A program made the translations under genes and the position numbers. Of a stretch of DNA of 51,014 bases, positions 36,966-45,552 are shown piece by piece. The stretch's first letter is position 1. Each line of letters begins with the position of its first letter. The notes beneath the pieces were generated by a model. It had not been told where the DNA came from and did no database searches. It worked only from the letters and a program-made list of their open reading frames with translations. The stretch is taken from contig JAKOPT010000090.1 of the NCBI GenBank assembly GCA_029778715.1, positions 80,336-131,349 on the forward strand, in the 5' to 3' direction. The stretch is from Actinomycetes bacterium (GTDB taxonomy: Bacteria; Actinomycetota; Actinomycetes; Actinomycetales; Dermatophilaceae).

Positions 36966-38264
36966 TCAGCGAGACCCCACCGGTGGGGCCGTGATCCGCA
37001 CCCCCGGCGCCAGCAGGTCTGTCTTGGCCGCCTCCTCCAAGCCTCTACGCGCCCGATCGCGCAACGACCACGGATCAATGGTGTTGATGTAGATATTCGT
37101 GCCACCCTCGAAGCCGGCGACCGTGTTGATGCGCCATTTGACGATCGCCCGCAAGGGGATGCGACCGGACACATGCGGCGGGCGATAATGCCACTCCTCA
37201 TTGGCGGGCACCGAGGACCCCGTCGCCGCGTGGACAGCGTGCAGCAAGTCCGACCAGCCGTCCAATTCCTCGGGCCGCAACTCCCACGGGGCCGCCTCCA
37301 TCCGCCGCGCCCACACCTCGATTGCCGGATAGCGGTGACCGATCCCCACAAAGGCAATGGCGTCGTCCGTCTCGGCTAGATGCAGCCGGTATTCGTCCAC
37401 GGGCGCCAACACGGTGCGGTCGAACAGATCGGGGTCCAGGGCCAACCGCGCGATCTCCTCCTCGCGGCGCTTGCCCAACGAATCCAGGCCCACAATCTGC
37501 TTGTGCAGATGATCGAACGAGGCGCCCGCCTGGCTCAGCCAGTTCTGAAACGTCGCCACGTTCCTGATCAGCGGGTTCATCTCGAACATCCACTGCATCG
37601 CACCCACCGTGAAATCGATGTACTCCCGATGCTCCACGTGCGTCAACGTGCCGGACGACGCCAACTGGCCTGCCTCCGTCGCCCCGTCAACATAATGCCG
37701 ACGAGCCACCACGACATCGTGAAAACCCCCGAAGAAACCCAGCTCGGCGAGCTCGATCGCTTCCGGCGAGTCCGCGGCATACCCATTGAAGGCCTGCGCT
37801 ACCGGCGAACGGAGCGTCCGCAACTTCTCTAGATGATCGCGGCCACCAGGGGTGCTCCGATAATGCGCGTGCCGGGCCCGCGCCAAGTCCGAGAAATCCA
37901 GCCCATGATTGAGCCGCCACGAGTCCACCGAAACAATCTCGTAAAGATTGGGAATGAGTCGAAACTCGGCGATCGAGTCGTCGAGTTCCTCGGCCGTCAA
38001 ATCCGTCACCGTCCGCCACCCGAGCGCATCCCGAACCAGGCGTGCCTTCTCCGGGGTGGTGTCCAAATAGCGACCGTGACAAAACGCACAATAATGACCG
38101 GCCAGCGCCGGATCGATGACCCGGTCGTGGCCCGCGAGCGGCGGCAACGGCCGATCGCCGCGCCCCGGGACCGTCCACACCTGGGTGCCGGACAGCGGGT
38201 TGACCTGCTTGACGGTCCCGTCAGGGAGAGTCAGCAGCGGGTGGCGCGCGGTCGGGTCGGGCAT
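36966..38264 (-). CDS. DUF4921 family protein (GalT/HIT-like)
   Basis: 432 residues. An N-terminal CAFCHGRYLDTTPEK zinc-binding CxxC and, in the second half, ASFDHLHKQIVGLD with an HxHxQ-like triad resemble galactose-1-phosphate uridylyltransferases and other HIT-superfamily nucleotidyl transferases. The DUF4921 family is widespread in actinobacteria without an assigned reaction. The HLHKQ segment is the best candidate active site. ATG 38264 follows TACCCT with six bases between, so leaderless expression is proposed. The hairpin at 36860-36898 lies downstream. Confidence 0.8.
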   Translation of the reverse strand: MPDPTARHPLLTLPDGTVKQVNPLSGTQVWTVPGRGDRPLPPLAGHDRVIDPALAGHYCAFCHGRYLDTTPEKARLVRDALGWRTVTDLTAEELDDSIAEFRLIPNLYEIVSVDSWRLNHGLDFSDLARARHAHYRSTPGGRDHLEKLRTLRSPVAQAFNGYAADSPEAIELAELGFFGGFHDVVVARRHYVDGATEAGQLASSGTLTHVEHREYIDFTVGAMQWMFEMNPLIRNVATFQNWLSQAGASFDHLHKQIVGLDSLGKRREEEIARLALDPDLFDRTVLAPVDEYRLHLAETDDAIAFVGIGHRYPAIEVWARRMEAAPWELRPEELDGWSDLLHAVHAATGSSVPANEEWHYRPPHVSGRIPLRAIVKWRINTVAGFEGGTNIYINTIDPWSLRDRARRGLEEAAKTDLLAPGVRITAPPVGSR

Positions 38265-38270
38265 CCCCCC

Positions 38271-38276
38271 AGGGTA
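38271..38276 (-). promoter_or_regulatory. probable leaderless promoter (-10 TACCCT) of the DUF4921 gene
   Basis: TACCCT on the minus strand, six G bases, then the ATG. The GGGGGG run could also act as a weak ribosome site, but its spacing is zero. The 90-nt gap to the divergent antiporter gene holds both promoters. Confidence 0.45.
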
Positions 38277-38340
38277 AGGCGTGCCGCCGCCTCAAGGCCG
38301 GTATGCCGTCCGGTTCGCCGGCACCCCGTCGCCGGCCCCG

Positions 38341-38346
38341 TAGAAT
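38341..38346 (+). promoter_or_regulatory. -10 TAGAAT before the antiporter gene
   Basis: TAGAAT ends eight bases before the GTG at 38355, so the transcript would have a leader of zero to two bases. No Shine-Dalgarno sequence is present. Confidence 0.5.
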
Positions 38347-38354
38347 GGACTCAC

Positions 38355-39935
38355 GTGACATCGTTCCTCACCGAATACCCCGTCCTGCTCCTGTTCATCA
38401 TCCTGGGGCTGGGCACGGCCGTCGGGCAGATCAAGGTGCGCGGCATCTCGATCGGGCCAGCGGCGGTTTTGTTCACCGCCCTCGGCTTTTCCGCCTGGCA
38501 CGCCAAGTTGGCTCTGCCCGAGGTGCTCGGCACCTTCGGCTTGGCTCTCTTCGCCTACTGCGTCGGCCTCACCGCCGGCCCGTCGTTTTTCTCCTCGCTG
38601 CGCTCGGGTGCGCGTCCGGTGTTCGTCGTCTTCGGCACGCTCACCGGCGTCGGCGTCCTCACTTGGGGTTTGGGGCGCGCCCTCGGTTTCGACGCCGGCA
38701 CCGTCGCGGGCCTGTATGCCGGCGCCAACACCAACACGCCCGCGCTCGCCGCCGCGATCGAGCGGCTCGGCGGCTCCCCCGAACCCACCGTCGCCTACTC
38801 CCTGTCCTACGCAATGGGCGTCATCCTGCTGCTGGCGGGCGCGGCATACGCGATCAAACGCCCCCTCCCCGAGGACGACGAGGCGACCGGGCCCGAACCC
38901 ATCGTCAACGCGACGATCAAGGTCACCCACGACAACGTCTTGTCGGTGCGCGAACTCACCGTGACCCCCTACGGGCGGGTGCTCTTTTCCCGGCACCAGG
39001 TCGGGGACGGCGAGGTCGACATGTCCCGCGGCGACACCGTGCTGCGCCCGGGCGAGCGAGTCCTGGCGATCGGCCCCAAGCAGGCCGTCGAGCATGTCAC
39101 CAAGCAGTTGGGGCGCCGCTCCGCGCTGCGCCTCGACGAGGAGCGCCACGACGTCGATTTCCGCCGAATCGTGTTGTCCGAGAAGCGCTTTTTCGGCCGC
39201 ACCGTCGCCGACTTGAACCTGTGGGGCAAGTTCGAGGCGCGCCCCACCCGGGTCCGTCGCGCCGACCACGACTTCCTCGCCACCGACGGGTTCATCCTGC
39301 AGGCCGGTGACCGGATACGGGTGGCTGCACCGCGCGAACGGATGAGCGCGGTCGCCCGCTACCTCGGCGACAGCGAACACGGCACCGCCGACATCAACCC
39401 GTTGGGGCTTGCCCTCGGGTTGGCGATCGGGCTGCTCTTCGGCGCCCTGCCGATCCTCGTCCCCGGTCTGGGCGCGCTGACGTTGGGGTCGGCAGCCGGG
39501 CCACTGCTCGTCGGTTTGGTCTTGGGACGCCTCCAGCGCACCGGCCGGGTCGTCTGGACTCTCCCCCACCAGGCTGCGGAGGTGTTGACCCAGTTGGGGC
39601 TGCTCCTCTTCCTCGCGTATGCCGGTGGGCGGGCCGGGTCGGCCTTCATCAAGGCCCTCCAGACTCCCCTCGGGTTGAAGATCATCCTCGCCGGCGTCGT
39701 CGTGTCCGGGGTTCACGCCCTGGTGCTCGTCCTCCTCTCGCGCAAACTCCTCGGGGTGAGCGGTCCACGCCTGGCCGGGTTCATTTCGGGCTCGCAGACT
39801 CAGCCGGCGATCCTGGCGTTCGCGAACACCTCGACCCGTTTCGATGAGCGGGTGGCTCTCGGGTATGCCATGGTCTACCCGGTGGCGATGGTCACCAAGA
39901 TCCTGGTCGCCCAGATCCTCAGCATCGTCGGGTAG
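38355..39935 (+). CDS. aspartate:alanine exchanger family transporter (AspT/YidE type)
   Basis: 526 residues. It has the two-repeat AspT fold: five or so N-terminal helices with GLTAGPSFFSSLRSG and the GLYAGANTNTPALAAA motif, a central cytoplasmic segment with two TrkA-C-like regions (about 185-340), then a second membrane half with TLGSAAGPLLVGLVLGRL and ISGSQTQPAILAFANT. Characterised members exchange aspartate for alanine or move other small carboxylates, but the substrate here is unknown. GTG 38355 is used as start; the upstream frame lacks family resemblance. A 15-bp hairpin 196 nt after the stop lies before nrdJ. Confidence 0.9.
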   Translation: MTSFLTEYPVLLLFIILGLGTAVGQIKVRGISIGPAAVLFTALGFSAWHAKLALPEVLGTFGLALFAYCVGLTAGPSFFSSLRSGARPVFVVFGTLTGVGVLTWGLGRALGFDAGTVAGLYAGANTNTPALAAAIERLGGSPEPTVAYSLSYAMGVILLLAGAAYAIKRPLPEDDEATGPEPIVNATIKVTHDNVLSVRELTVTPYGRVLFSRHQVGDGEVDMSRGDTVLRPGERVLAIGPKQAVEHVTKQLGRRSALRLDEERHDVDFRRIVLSEKRFFGRTVADLNLWGKFEARPTRVRRADHDFLATDGFILQAGDRIRVAAPRERMSAVARYLGDSEHGTADINPLGLALGLAIGLLFGALPILVPGLGALTLGSAAGPLLVGLVLGRLQRTGRVVWTLPHQAAEVLTQLGLLLFLAYAGGRAGSAFIKALQTPLGLKIILAGVVVSGVHALVLVLLSRKLLGVSGPRLAGFISGSQTQPAILAFANTSTRFDERVALGYAMVYPVAMVTKILVAQILSIVG

Positions 39936-40130
39936 CCCGCCCGGCCGCTGCGGCCGTACCGGGCCTGCTCGGCAGCGGTCACGGGAGTCCTCACGGCTCG
40001 AGGCATCAACATGGGGTGGGCCCGAGAAGGCTCACGTTCATCCTGCCGGAGTGCGTCGTGCGAGGCCGCCTGCAACTGGGAGATCGCGACTCGCTGATCC
40101 TGGGTCGAGGATCGGGATCCGCAGATGAGC

Positions 40131-40166
40131 CGTGTTGGGGTGCCGCAAACACGGCACCCCAACACG
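40131..40166. terminator. bidirectional 15-bp hairpin between the antiporter gene and nrdJ
   Basis: CGTGTTGGGGTGCCG (40131-40145), a 6-nt loop, and its exact reverse complement (40152-40166). It lies 26 nt beyond the nrdJ stop and between two convergent genes. No U-run is present on either strand. The 195 nt between the antiporter stop and the hairpin show no gene. Confidence 0.7.
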
Positions 40167-40192
40167 TTGCGTCTGTTGAGTATCGCTCGCTG

Positions 40193-43100
40193 TCAGCTAC
40201 AGCCGGAGGTAGAGCCGCAGCCTTCGCACACGTAGCAGCTGCCGGCGGGGCGCATCTTGGTCCCGCAGGTCAGGCACATGGGGGCGTCGGCGGCCTTCTT
40301 GTCGCCGAACATGGCGAGCAGGTCGGCCGAGGAGTGAATCTCGCTCGACACTTCGCGCGCCGAGGCGGCCCCGGCACCTGAGTGAACCTGGGAGGCGTCG
40401 AGAGTGCCCCGGGCACCCGCGGCCGCGGCCGGGGGCGAGCCCGCCGGAACCTGCTTGGGTTCGGCCGACTTCTTCGGAGCCTGGGCCCCGATCCCGGTGG
40501 CGTAGGACTCGAGTTCTTCCTCCAGCGAACCCGCGTCCGGCTCGACGACCGGCGTATAGGACCCGGTCTCAAGTTGCCGCGCGCGCTCCTCCGCGGTGTA
40601 GATGCCGTAGAACGAGCGAGTCTCGAAGTCGAGGTGATCGAGGGCCAAGCGGCGGAAGACATAGTCCATGAGGGACTGAGCCATCCGCACATCCGGGTCG
40701 TCGGTCATCCCCGCCGGCTCGAAGCGCATGTTGGTGAACTTCTCGACGAACGTCTCCAACGGCACGCCGTACTGAAGGGCCACCGAGATCGCGATGGAGA
40801 AGGCATCCATCACGCCACCCATGGTCGAACCCTGCTTGCCGAACTTGAGGAACAACTCCCCCAGCCGACCGTCCGCGTACGTCCCGGCCGTGAGATAGCC
40901 CTCGGCGCCACCCACGGCGAACGACGTCGTCTGCGAACTCCGCCGCTTCGGCAAACGCTCGCGGGTGGGCCGGTAGACGACCTTCTCGACGACCTCGGGG
41001 GCGCTGGCCGACCCCGTCGCGGCCGTCGCGGCAGCGTCCTTGGCCGTGGACCCGCCATCGGAGAGGGGTTGGCCGACCTTGCAGTTGTCGCGGTAGACCG
41101 CCAACGCCTTGAGGCCGAGTTTCCAGCCCTGGACATAGACGTCCTGGATCTCCTCGACGGTCGCCGACTCGGGCAAGTTGACGGTCTTGGAGATCGCGCC
41201 GGAAAGGAACGGCTGCACCGCCGCCATCATCCGCACATGCCCCATCGGGGAGATCGCGCGCGCCCCCATGGCCGTGTCGAACACCTCGTAGTGCTCGGGC
41301 TTGAGCCCCGGCGCGTCGACCACGTGACCCTTGTCGGCGATGTACTCGACGATCGCCTCGATCGTCTCCGCGGCATAACCCAACTTGCGCAAGGCCCTCG
41401 GAATGGTGAGGTTGACGATCTGCATCGACCCGCCACCGACGAGCTTCTTGAACTTGACCAACGAGAAGTCAGGCTCGATTCCCGTTGTGTCGCAGTCCAT
41501 CATGAACCCGATGGTGTTGTGGCTGACAAACCCGCTGGCGACGTAGGTGACGTTGCTCGGGACCGAGAGGTCGTAGGTGGGCTGCACCCCGCCGTCCTCG
41601 TTGGCGGCCACGATCTCGTAGGCGTATTCAAGGGCATGCGCCACTCGGACATCACCGGTCGCGGCGAGCACCTTGGTGGCGAGGTCACGGCTCAGCCCCA
41701 CGCCACGCGCGACCGCCTGCTGGACCAGACCGCGCATCTCGTGACCCACGGGGATGAGTTGGAGCCAGAGTGCGTCCGGGAGATGGATGCGATCCCGGTT
41801 CCCGGCCTGCGGGGAGGCAGTCGTCGCGACCGCCGCGGCCTTGCGGCCACCCATGAATCCCACAACCTCACCAAAACGGATCGCGTGCCTGATGTTGCGC
41901 ACCCGAACCTGGTGAGACAGACCACCCCAACCACTTGGCGTCGTCCGGGTCGTCGTGGGGAACCCGAGGGTGAGGAGCACCGATCGGACATCGGCGGCGA
42001 AGGTCTCGGACGCCGTCGCCAGGCTCGGCACACCCTCGGCGACGGTGCCGTCCGCCTCGAAAAGACCCCTCAAGAACGCGGCATACACGTGCGCGTCGTT
42101 CGTCTCGAGAATCGCCGCCGGCACCCGGGGCGTCCAGCCCTTGCCCGCGTGGTCGACACCGGGCAGGTCTTTGGCGAACCCGGCGGCCCGCCACCAGCGG
42201 GCCAGGCGCACCGAGTCAAAGGACACCTCGGTGTACCCCTGGCGCTGGTGGACGCTCGGAGTGAGGTTGAACAGGCCCTTGGCGAGCACGGTGAGCCGGT
42301 CGGTCACGTCCGGGTCGGTGTCCGACACACAGAGCCGCAGCCCCTTGGCGTGCAGCGATCCATCGCCCATGAAGTAGCCGACCAGTTCGGCCAGTTCGGT
42401 GTCCACCGCCTCGGGCACGATCAGCCGGTGGTCACCGGCGTAGTACGCCTGGTCGAGGACCGGCAGCGGCACCGTGCGCGGCATACCGACGAGGGTGCCC
42501 ATCTGGATCGGGACGACGTCTCCAGGCGTGACCTCGGCCATCCGCTTCCACACCCAGGCGCCCGACGCGGGATCGATCACCTTGATCCGGTGCGCCAGCG
42601 TGCCCTGCAGCCGGTATCCGCCGTCGGTGACGATCCGCCGAGTGGGCTCCTCCCCGTTGACGAAGAACTTGGTGGCCTGCTGGGGGCCGGCATCCGTGGC
42701 CACCTGGACATCGAGGTCCTGCCACTTCTCGCCCCAGACGTCGCCGAGTTCGGACAACCGAGCCAGCCCACGGTCGGTGGTGACCAGGGTGTCCCCGGTC
42801 AGACATCCGGTCGGCGCCAACACACTGGCTTGCGCGTTGCGGAAACCGTGCTCGCCGCCGAGAGCCACGACATCGGCCCACGCCTTCGTCGCCACCTTGT
42901 GGATGTCCTTGTCCATCACCCCGAGCGTGCGCACCGCATCGTTGGCGGCAGCGTGCTTGCGCATGACCCGCTGATGGGCGTCGGCGTTGCGGGCGTACCC
43001 GGCATACGGGCCCACCACCTCGGCCAACTCGGCCGACCGTTTGTATGCCGCCCCCGTGAGCAGCGAGGTAATGGTCGCCGCGAGCGCCCGGCCGGAGTCG

Positions 43101-44452
43101 GAGTCATAGCCGTGCCCGGTGGCCATGAGGAGCGCGCCGAGGTTGGCGTAGCCGATGCCCAGCTGGCGGTAGTCGCGGGTGGTGACGCCGATGGACTCGG
43201 TGGGGAAATCGGCGAAGCAGATGGAGATGTCCATCGCGGTGATGACGAGTTCGACGACCTTCTGGAAGGTCACCGCGTCGAAGGTGTCGTCGTCGCGGAG
43301 GAACTTGAGCAGGTTGAGACTGGCCAGGTTGCACGAGGAGTTGTCGAGGGACATGTACTCCGAGCACGGGTTGGACGCGGTGATCCGGCCGGTCTCGGGA
43401 TTGGTGTGCCAGTCGTTGATCGTGTCGTCGTACTGAATGCCCGGGTCGGCGCACTCCCAGGCGGCCTCGGCAATCTTGCCCATGAGGTCGCGGGCGTCGA
43501 CGGTGTCGATCACCGAGCCGTCCTTGCGGGCGCGCAGCCCGAACGACGTGCCCGCCTCCACGGCGCGCATGAACTCGTCGGTGACACGCACGCTGTTGTT
43601 GGCGTTTTGGTACTGGACCGAGACGATGTCCTTGCCGCCGAGGTCCATGTCGAAGCCGGCGTCGCGCAGGGCGCGGATCTTGTCCTCCTCGCGCGCCTTG
43701 GTCTCGACGAACTCGACGATGTCGGGGTGGTCGACGTCAAGGACAACCATCTTGGCCGCCCGCCGGGTCGCGCCGCCGGACTTGATCGTGCCGGCCGAGG
43801 CGTCTGCGCCACGCATGAACGACACCGGGCCCGAGGCGGTGCCACCGCTGCTCAGCAACTCCTTGGACGAGCGGATCCGCGACAGGTTGAGGCCCGCGCC
43901 CGAGCCCCCCTTGAAGATGAACCCCTCCTCCTTGTACCAGTTGAGGATGCTGTCCATCGAGTCGTCGACGGACAGGATGAAACACGCAGACACCTGCGCC
44001 GGGCTGGGGGTGCCGACGTTGAACCACACCGGGCTGTTGAAACTGAACACCTGGTGAAGCAGCGCATAGGTCAACTCGTGCTCGAAGATCGCGGCGTCCT
44101 CGTCGGTCGCGAAGTAGCCGTGCTCACGCCCGGCCTTGGCATAGGTCAGGACGACGCGATCGATGAGTTGCTTCAAGCCGCTCTCGCGCTGTGGGGTGCC
44201 GAGGGCGCCCCGGAAGTACTTCGTCGTCACGATCGTGCTCGCGTTGACGCTCCAGAACTCGGGGAACTCCACGCCCCGCTGTTCGAAGATGGTCTCGCCG
44301 GTCTTCCAGTTCTGCTGGATGACGTCGCGGGTCTGCCAGGTCACCTCGTCGTAGGGGTGGACACCCTCGGTGGTGAAGATGCGCTCCACACGAATCCCCT
44401 TGCCCCCCTTGCCTTTGCGGGCAGCGGCATGGGTGTCGGCAATCTCGGTCAT
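40193..44452 (-). CDS. nrdJ: vitamin B12-dependent ribonucleotide reductase (class II) with intein
   Basis: Reduces ribonucleotides to deoxyribonucleotides with adenosylcobalamin, so it needs no separate activating protein. The precursor has 1419 residues, 989 after removal of a 430-residue intein. The RNR parts include FNSPVWFNVGTP, the GGSGAGLNLSRIRSS glycine loop, the active-site NPCSEYMSLDNSSCN (361-375), the conserved APTG/TIGFMMDCDTTGIEPD interrupted by the intein, and a C-terminal zinc-type region CLTCGTKMRPAGSC...CEGCG. Several NrdR/DnaA-like sites lie upstream of nrdR, which is 126 nt ahead on the same strand. The intervening 126 nt hold a 7-bp hairpin (44501-44517). Confidence 0.97.
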   Translation of the reverse strand: MTEIADTHAAARKGKGGKGIRVERIFTTEGVHPYDEVTWQTRDVIQQNWKTGETIFEQRGVEFPEFWSVNASTIVTTKYFRGALGTPQRESGLKQLIDRVVLTYAKAGREHGYFATDEDAAIFEHELTYALLHQVFSFNSPVWFNVGTPSPAQVSACFILSVDDSMDSILNWYKEEGFIFKGGSGAGLNLSRIRSSKELLSSGGTASGPVSFMRGADASAGTIKSGGATRRAAKMVVLDVDHPDIVEFVETKAREEDKIRALRDAGFDMDLGGKDIVSVQYQNANNSVRVTDEFMRAVEAGTSFGLRARKDGSVIDTVDARDLMGKIAEAAWECADPGIQYDDTINDWHTNPETGRITASNPCSEYMSLDNSSCNLASLNLLKFLRDDDTFDAVTFQKVVELVITAMDISICFADFPTESIGVTTRDYRQLGIGYANLGALLMATGHGYDSDSGRALAATITSLLTGAAYKRSAELAEVVGPYAGYARNADAHQRVMRKHAAANDAVRTLGVMDKDIHKVATKAWADVVALGGEHGFRNAQASVLAPTGCLTGDTLVTTDRGLARLSELGDVWGEKWQDLDVQVATDAGPQQATKFFVNGEEPTRRIVTDGGYRLQGTLAHRIKVIDPASGAWVWKRMAEVTPGDVVPIQMGTLVGMPRTVPLPVLDQAYYAGDHRLIVPEAVDTELAELVGYFMGDGSLHAKGLRLCVSDTDPDVTDRLTVLAKGLFNLTPSVHQRQGYTEVSFDSVRLARWWRAAGFAKDLPGVDHAGKGWTPRVPAAILETNDAHVYAAFLRGLFEADGTVAEGVPSLATASETFAADVRSVLLTLGFPTTTRTTPSGWGGLSHQVRVRNIRHAIRFGEVVGFMGGRKAAAVATTASPQAGNRDRIHLPDALWLQLIPVGHEMRGLVQQAVARGVGLSRDLATKVLAATGDVRVAHALEYAYEIVAANEDGGVQPTYDLSVPSNVTYVASGFVSHNTIGFMMDCDTTGIEPDFSLVKFKKLVGGGSMQIVNLTIPRALRKLGYAAETIEAIVEYIADKGHVVDAPGLKPEHYEVFDTAMGARAISPMGHVRMMAAVQPFLSGAISKTVNLPESATVEEIQDVYVQGWKLGLKALAVYRDNCKVGQPLSDGGSTAKDAAATAATGSASAPEVVEKVVYRPTRERLPKRRSSQTTSFAVGGAEGYLTAGTYADGRLGELFLKFGKQGSTMGGVMDAFSIAISVALQYGVPLETFVEKFTNMRFEPAGMTDDPDVRMAQSLMDYVFRRLALDHLDFETRSFYGIYTAEERARQLETGSYTPVVEPDAGSLEEELESYATGIGAQAPKKSAEPKQVPAGSPPAAAAGARGTLDASQVHSGAGAASAREVSSEIHSSADLLAMFGDKKAADAPMCLTCGTKMRPAGSCYVCEGCGSTSGCS
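41516..42805 (-). mobile_element. intein with LAGLIDADG homing endonuclease in nrdJ
   Basis: Precursor residues 550-979 (430 aa). It begins with Cys550 in CLTGDTLVTT (block A), has GTLAHRIKVI as a block B-like element, LVGYFMGDGSL (block C) and FLRGLFEADGTV (block E) as the two LAGLIDADG helices, and ends with VASGFVSHN followed by Thr980 as the first C-extein residue. Cys1, the penultimate His and the terminal Asn are all present, so splicing looks intact. It sits exactly between Gly and Thr of the RNR APTG-TIGF motif. Base composition resembles the host, and it contains two copies of the iterated octamer (42079 and 42479). Confidence 0.95.
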
Positions 44453-44578
44453 CTCGATCCCTCTCGGTCTGGCGGTACGCCTTGGGTTAAGTCAAACGGT
44501 GACCACTGACAGTGGTCGGATGCTGCGGACGTTGTATGCCGCGTGCGCACTGTGCGCGCCACCGCGGCGGGGGCGGTG

Positions 44579-45058
44579 TCAGGTGCGGGGCACGGGCTCG
44601 ACGGCGGTGGCTGGTCGTTCGGCACGCAGCACGGCGATGGCGGCCTCGAAATCCTCCAGCGAGTCAAAGGCTTGGTACACGCTCGCGAACCGCAAATAGG
44701 CGACCTCGTCGAGTTCGCGCAACGGCGCGAGGACTGCGAGCCCGACCTCGTGGGCGTCGACCTCGGCTTGCCCCAGGCCCCGGATCGACTCCTCGACCTG
44801 TTGGGCGAGCAGGGCCAACTCGTCCTCGCTCACAGGCCTGCCCTGACAAGCCTTGCGGACCCCGATGAGCACCTTGGTGCGGCTGAACGGTTCGGTGGCG
44901 CCCGATCGCTTCACCACACTGAGCGCGGCGGTCTCGACGGTCGTGAACCGTTTCCCGCAGGAGGGGCATTGCCGCCGACGGCGGATCGTCGCGCCGTCGT
45001 CGGTCGCGCGCGAATCCATGACTCGACTATCGGTATGCCGGCAGAACGGGCAATGCAT
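44579..45058 (-). CDS. nrdR: transcriptional repressor NrdR
   Basis: Regulator of ribonucleotide reductase genes that senses ATP/dATP. 159 residues: N-terminal zinc ribbon CPFC...CPSCGKRF, then an ATP-cone domain ([22 protein letters not shown]). The frame is open upstream, but ATG 45058 has a GGGGGAGGAG ribosome site and the invariant start MHCPFC. It precedes nrdJ on the same strand, and the two NrdR boxes upstream suggest autoregulation of nrdR and nrdJ together. Confidence 0.96.
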   Translation of the reverse strand: MHCPFCRHTDSRVMDSRATDDGATIRRRRQCPSCGKRFTTVETAALSVVKRSGATEPFSRTKVLIGVRKACQGRPVSEDELALLAQQVEESIRGLGQAEVDAHEVGLAVLAPLRELDEVAYLRFASVYQAFDSLEDFEAAIAVLRAERPATAVEPVPRT

Positions 45059-45133
45059 GACGCGCTCCTCCCCCGAATCTGGGCCCTGGACGATGACTGA
45101 CCTGCCCATCCTGTGCAGACCCATGTGCTCATC

Positions 45134-45165
45134 CTGTGCACAACGCCGCGCGACCTGTGCACAAC
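45134..45165. promoter_or_regulatory. repeated CTGTGCACAAC (DnaA-box-like) elements
   Basis: CTGTGCACAAC occurs at 45134-45144 and again at 45155-45165, 21 bp apart (two helical turns). A weaker relative, CTGTGCAGAC, lies at 45111. On the minus strand the core reads TTGTGCACA, one base from the TTGTCCACA DnaA box of GC-rich actinobacteria. E. coli DnaA controls its nrd operon, so a similar role is plausible but unproven. The second copy overlaps an NrdR box. Confidence 0.45.
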
Positions 45166-45206
45166 ATCTGGATGAACTACATGGATGTAACCACAAGATG
45201 TAGTGG
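45159..45206 (-). promoter_or_regulatory. two NrdR boxes
   Basis: Two sites fit CWANATNTWG: CAACATCTGG (45162-45171, one mismatch) and CAAGATGTAG (45194-45203, no mismatch, flanked by CCA and TGG). Their centres are 32 bp apart, the three-turn spacing usual for paired NrdR boxes. They lie about 100-148 nt upstream of nrdR and overlap the predicted start of transcription. Confidence 0.75.
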
Positions 45207-45208
45207 AC

Positions 45209-45237
45209 ATCATGCTCGGCGTTACGCTGCGATGCAA
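45209..45237 (-). promoter_or_regulatory. predicted nrdR-nrdJ promoter
   Basis: On the minus strand TTGCAT (45232-45237) is followed after exactly 17 bp by CATGAT (45209-45214). The first transcribed base would fall in the better NrdR box, as expected for repression. The leader to nrdR would be about 145 nt. Confidence 0.55.
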
Positions 45238-45296
45238 GCCCGGCGCCACCCCGCCGCGCCACCATGCGTGTTCTCGCAGGTCACCACGGGGTCGAC

Positions 45297-45320
45297 CCGC
45301 GACACACCGGCGTGTCGCGG
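45297..45320. other. 9-bp hairpin upstream of the nrdR promoter
   Basis: CCGCGACAC (45297-45305), a 6-nt loop, then GTGTCGCGG (45312-45320). It may end transcription from the LysM gene. The stretch 45238-45552 shows no gene; besides this it holds only the 73-bp tandem duplication. Confidence 0.4.
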
Positions 45321-45340
45321 CCAGGCGCGGCGGCGACACG

Positions 45341-45486
45341 GCATCCGGTGGCGGTGATGACCGCCGGTGCTGTGTCACCAGGGTCTCGCAGTCCGGGCCC
45401 GGCAGCGTGTGCGGCATCCGGTGGCGGTGATGACCGCCGGTGCTGTGTCACCAGGGTCTCGCAGTCCGGGCCCGGCAGCGTGTGCG
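45341..45486. repeat. 73-bp perfect tandem duplication
   Basis: Two head-to-tail copies, 45341-45413 and 45414-45486, look identical by eye, and the first bases of a third (GCATCC) follow at 45487. Each contains GGCGGT-GATG-ACCGCC, a small hairpin. The unit is not a multiple of 3 and lies in non-coding DNA between the LysM gene and the nrdR promoter. Confidence 0.85.
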
Positions 45487-45552
45487 GCATCCCGAGGAGA
45501 CCGGGGGGATCGCCCCACCCGTCACCCAATCGCGGACAACCAGCCCCGCGAC

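Noticed and set aside
40016..40381. Plus-strand frame after the antiporter, running into the nrdJ 3' end
   Set aside because: Composition unlike neighbouring genes, crosses the perfect hairpin and lies antisense to nrdJ.
40382..44509. 1375-codon open frame on the plus strand opposite nrdJ
   Set aside because: Antisense shadow of a well-supported nrdJ; no domain features.
45176..45191. ACTACATGGATGTAAC as a third NrdR box
   Set aside because: Only one half matches CWANATNTWG and its spacing to the good box does not fit; treated as a half-site at most.
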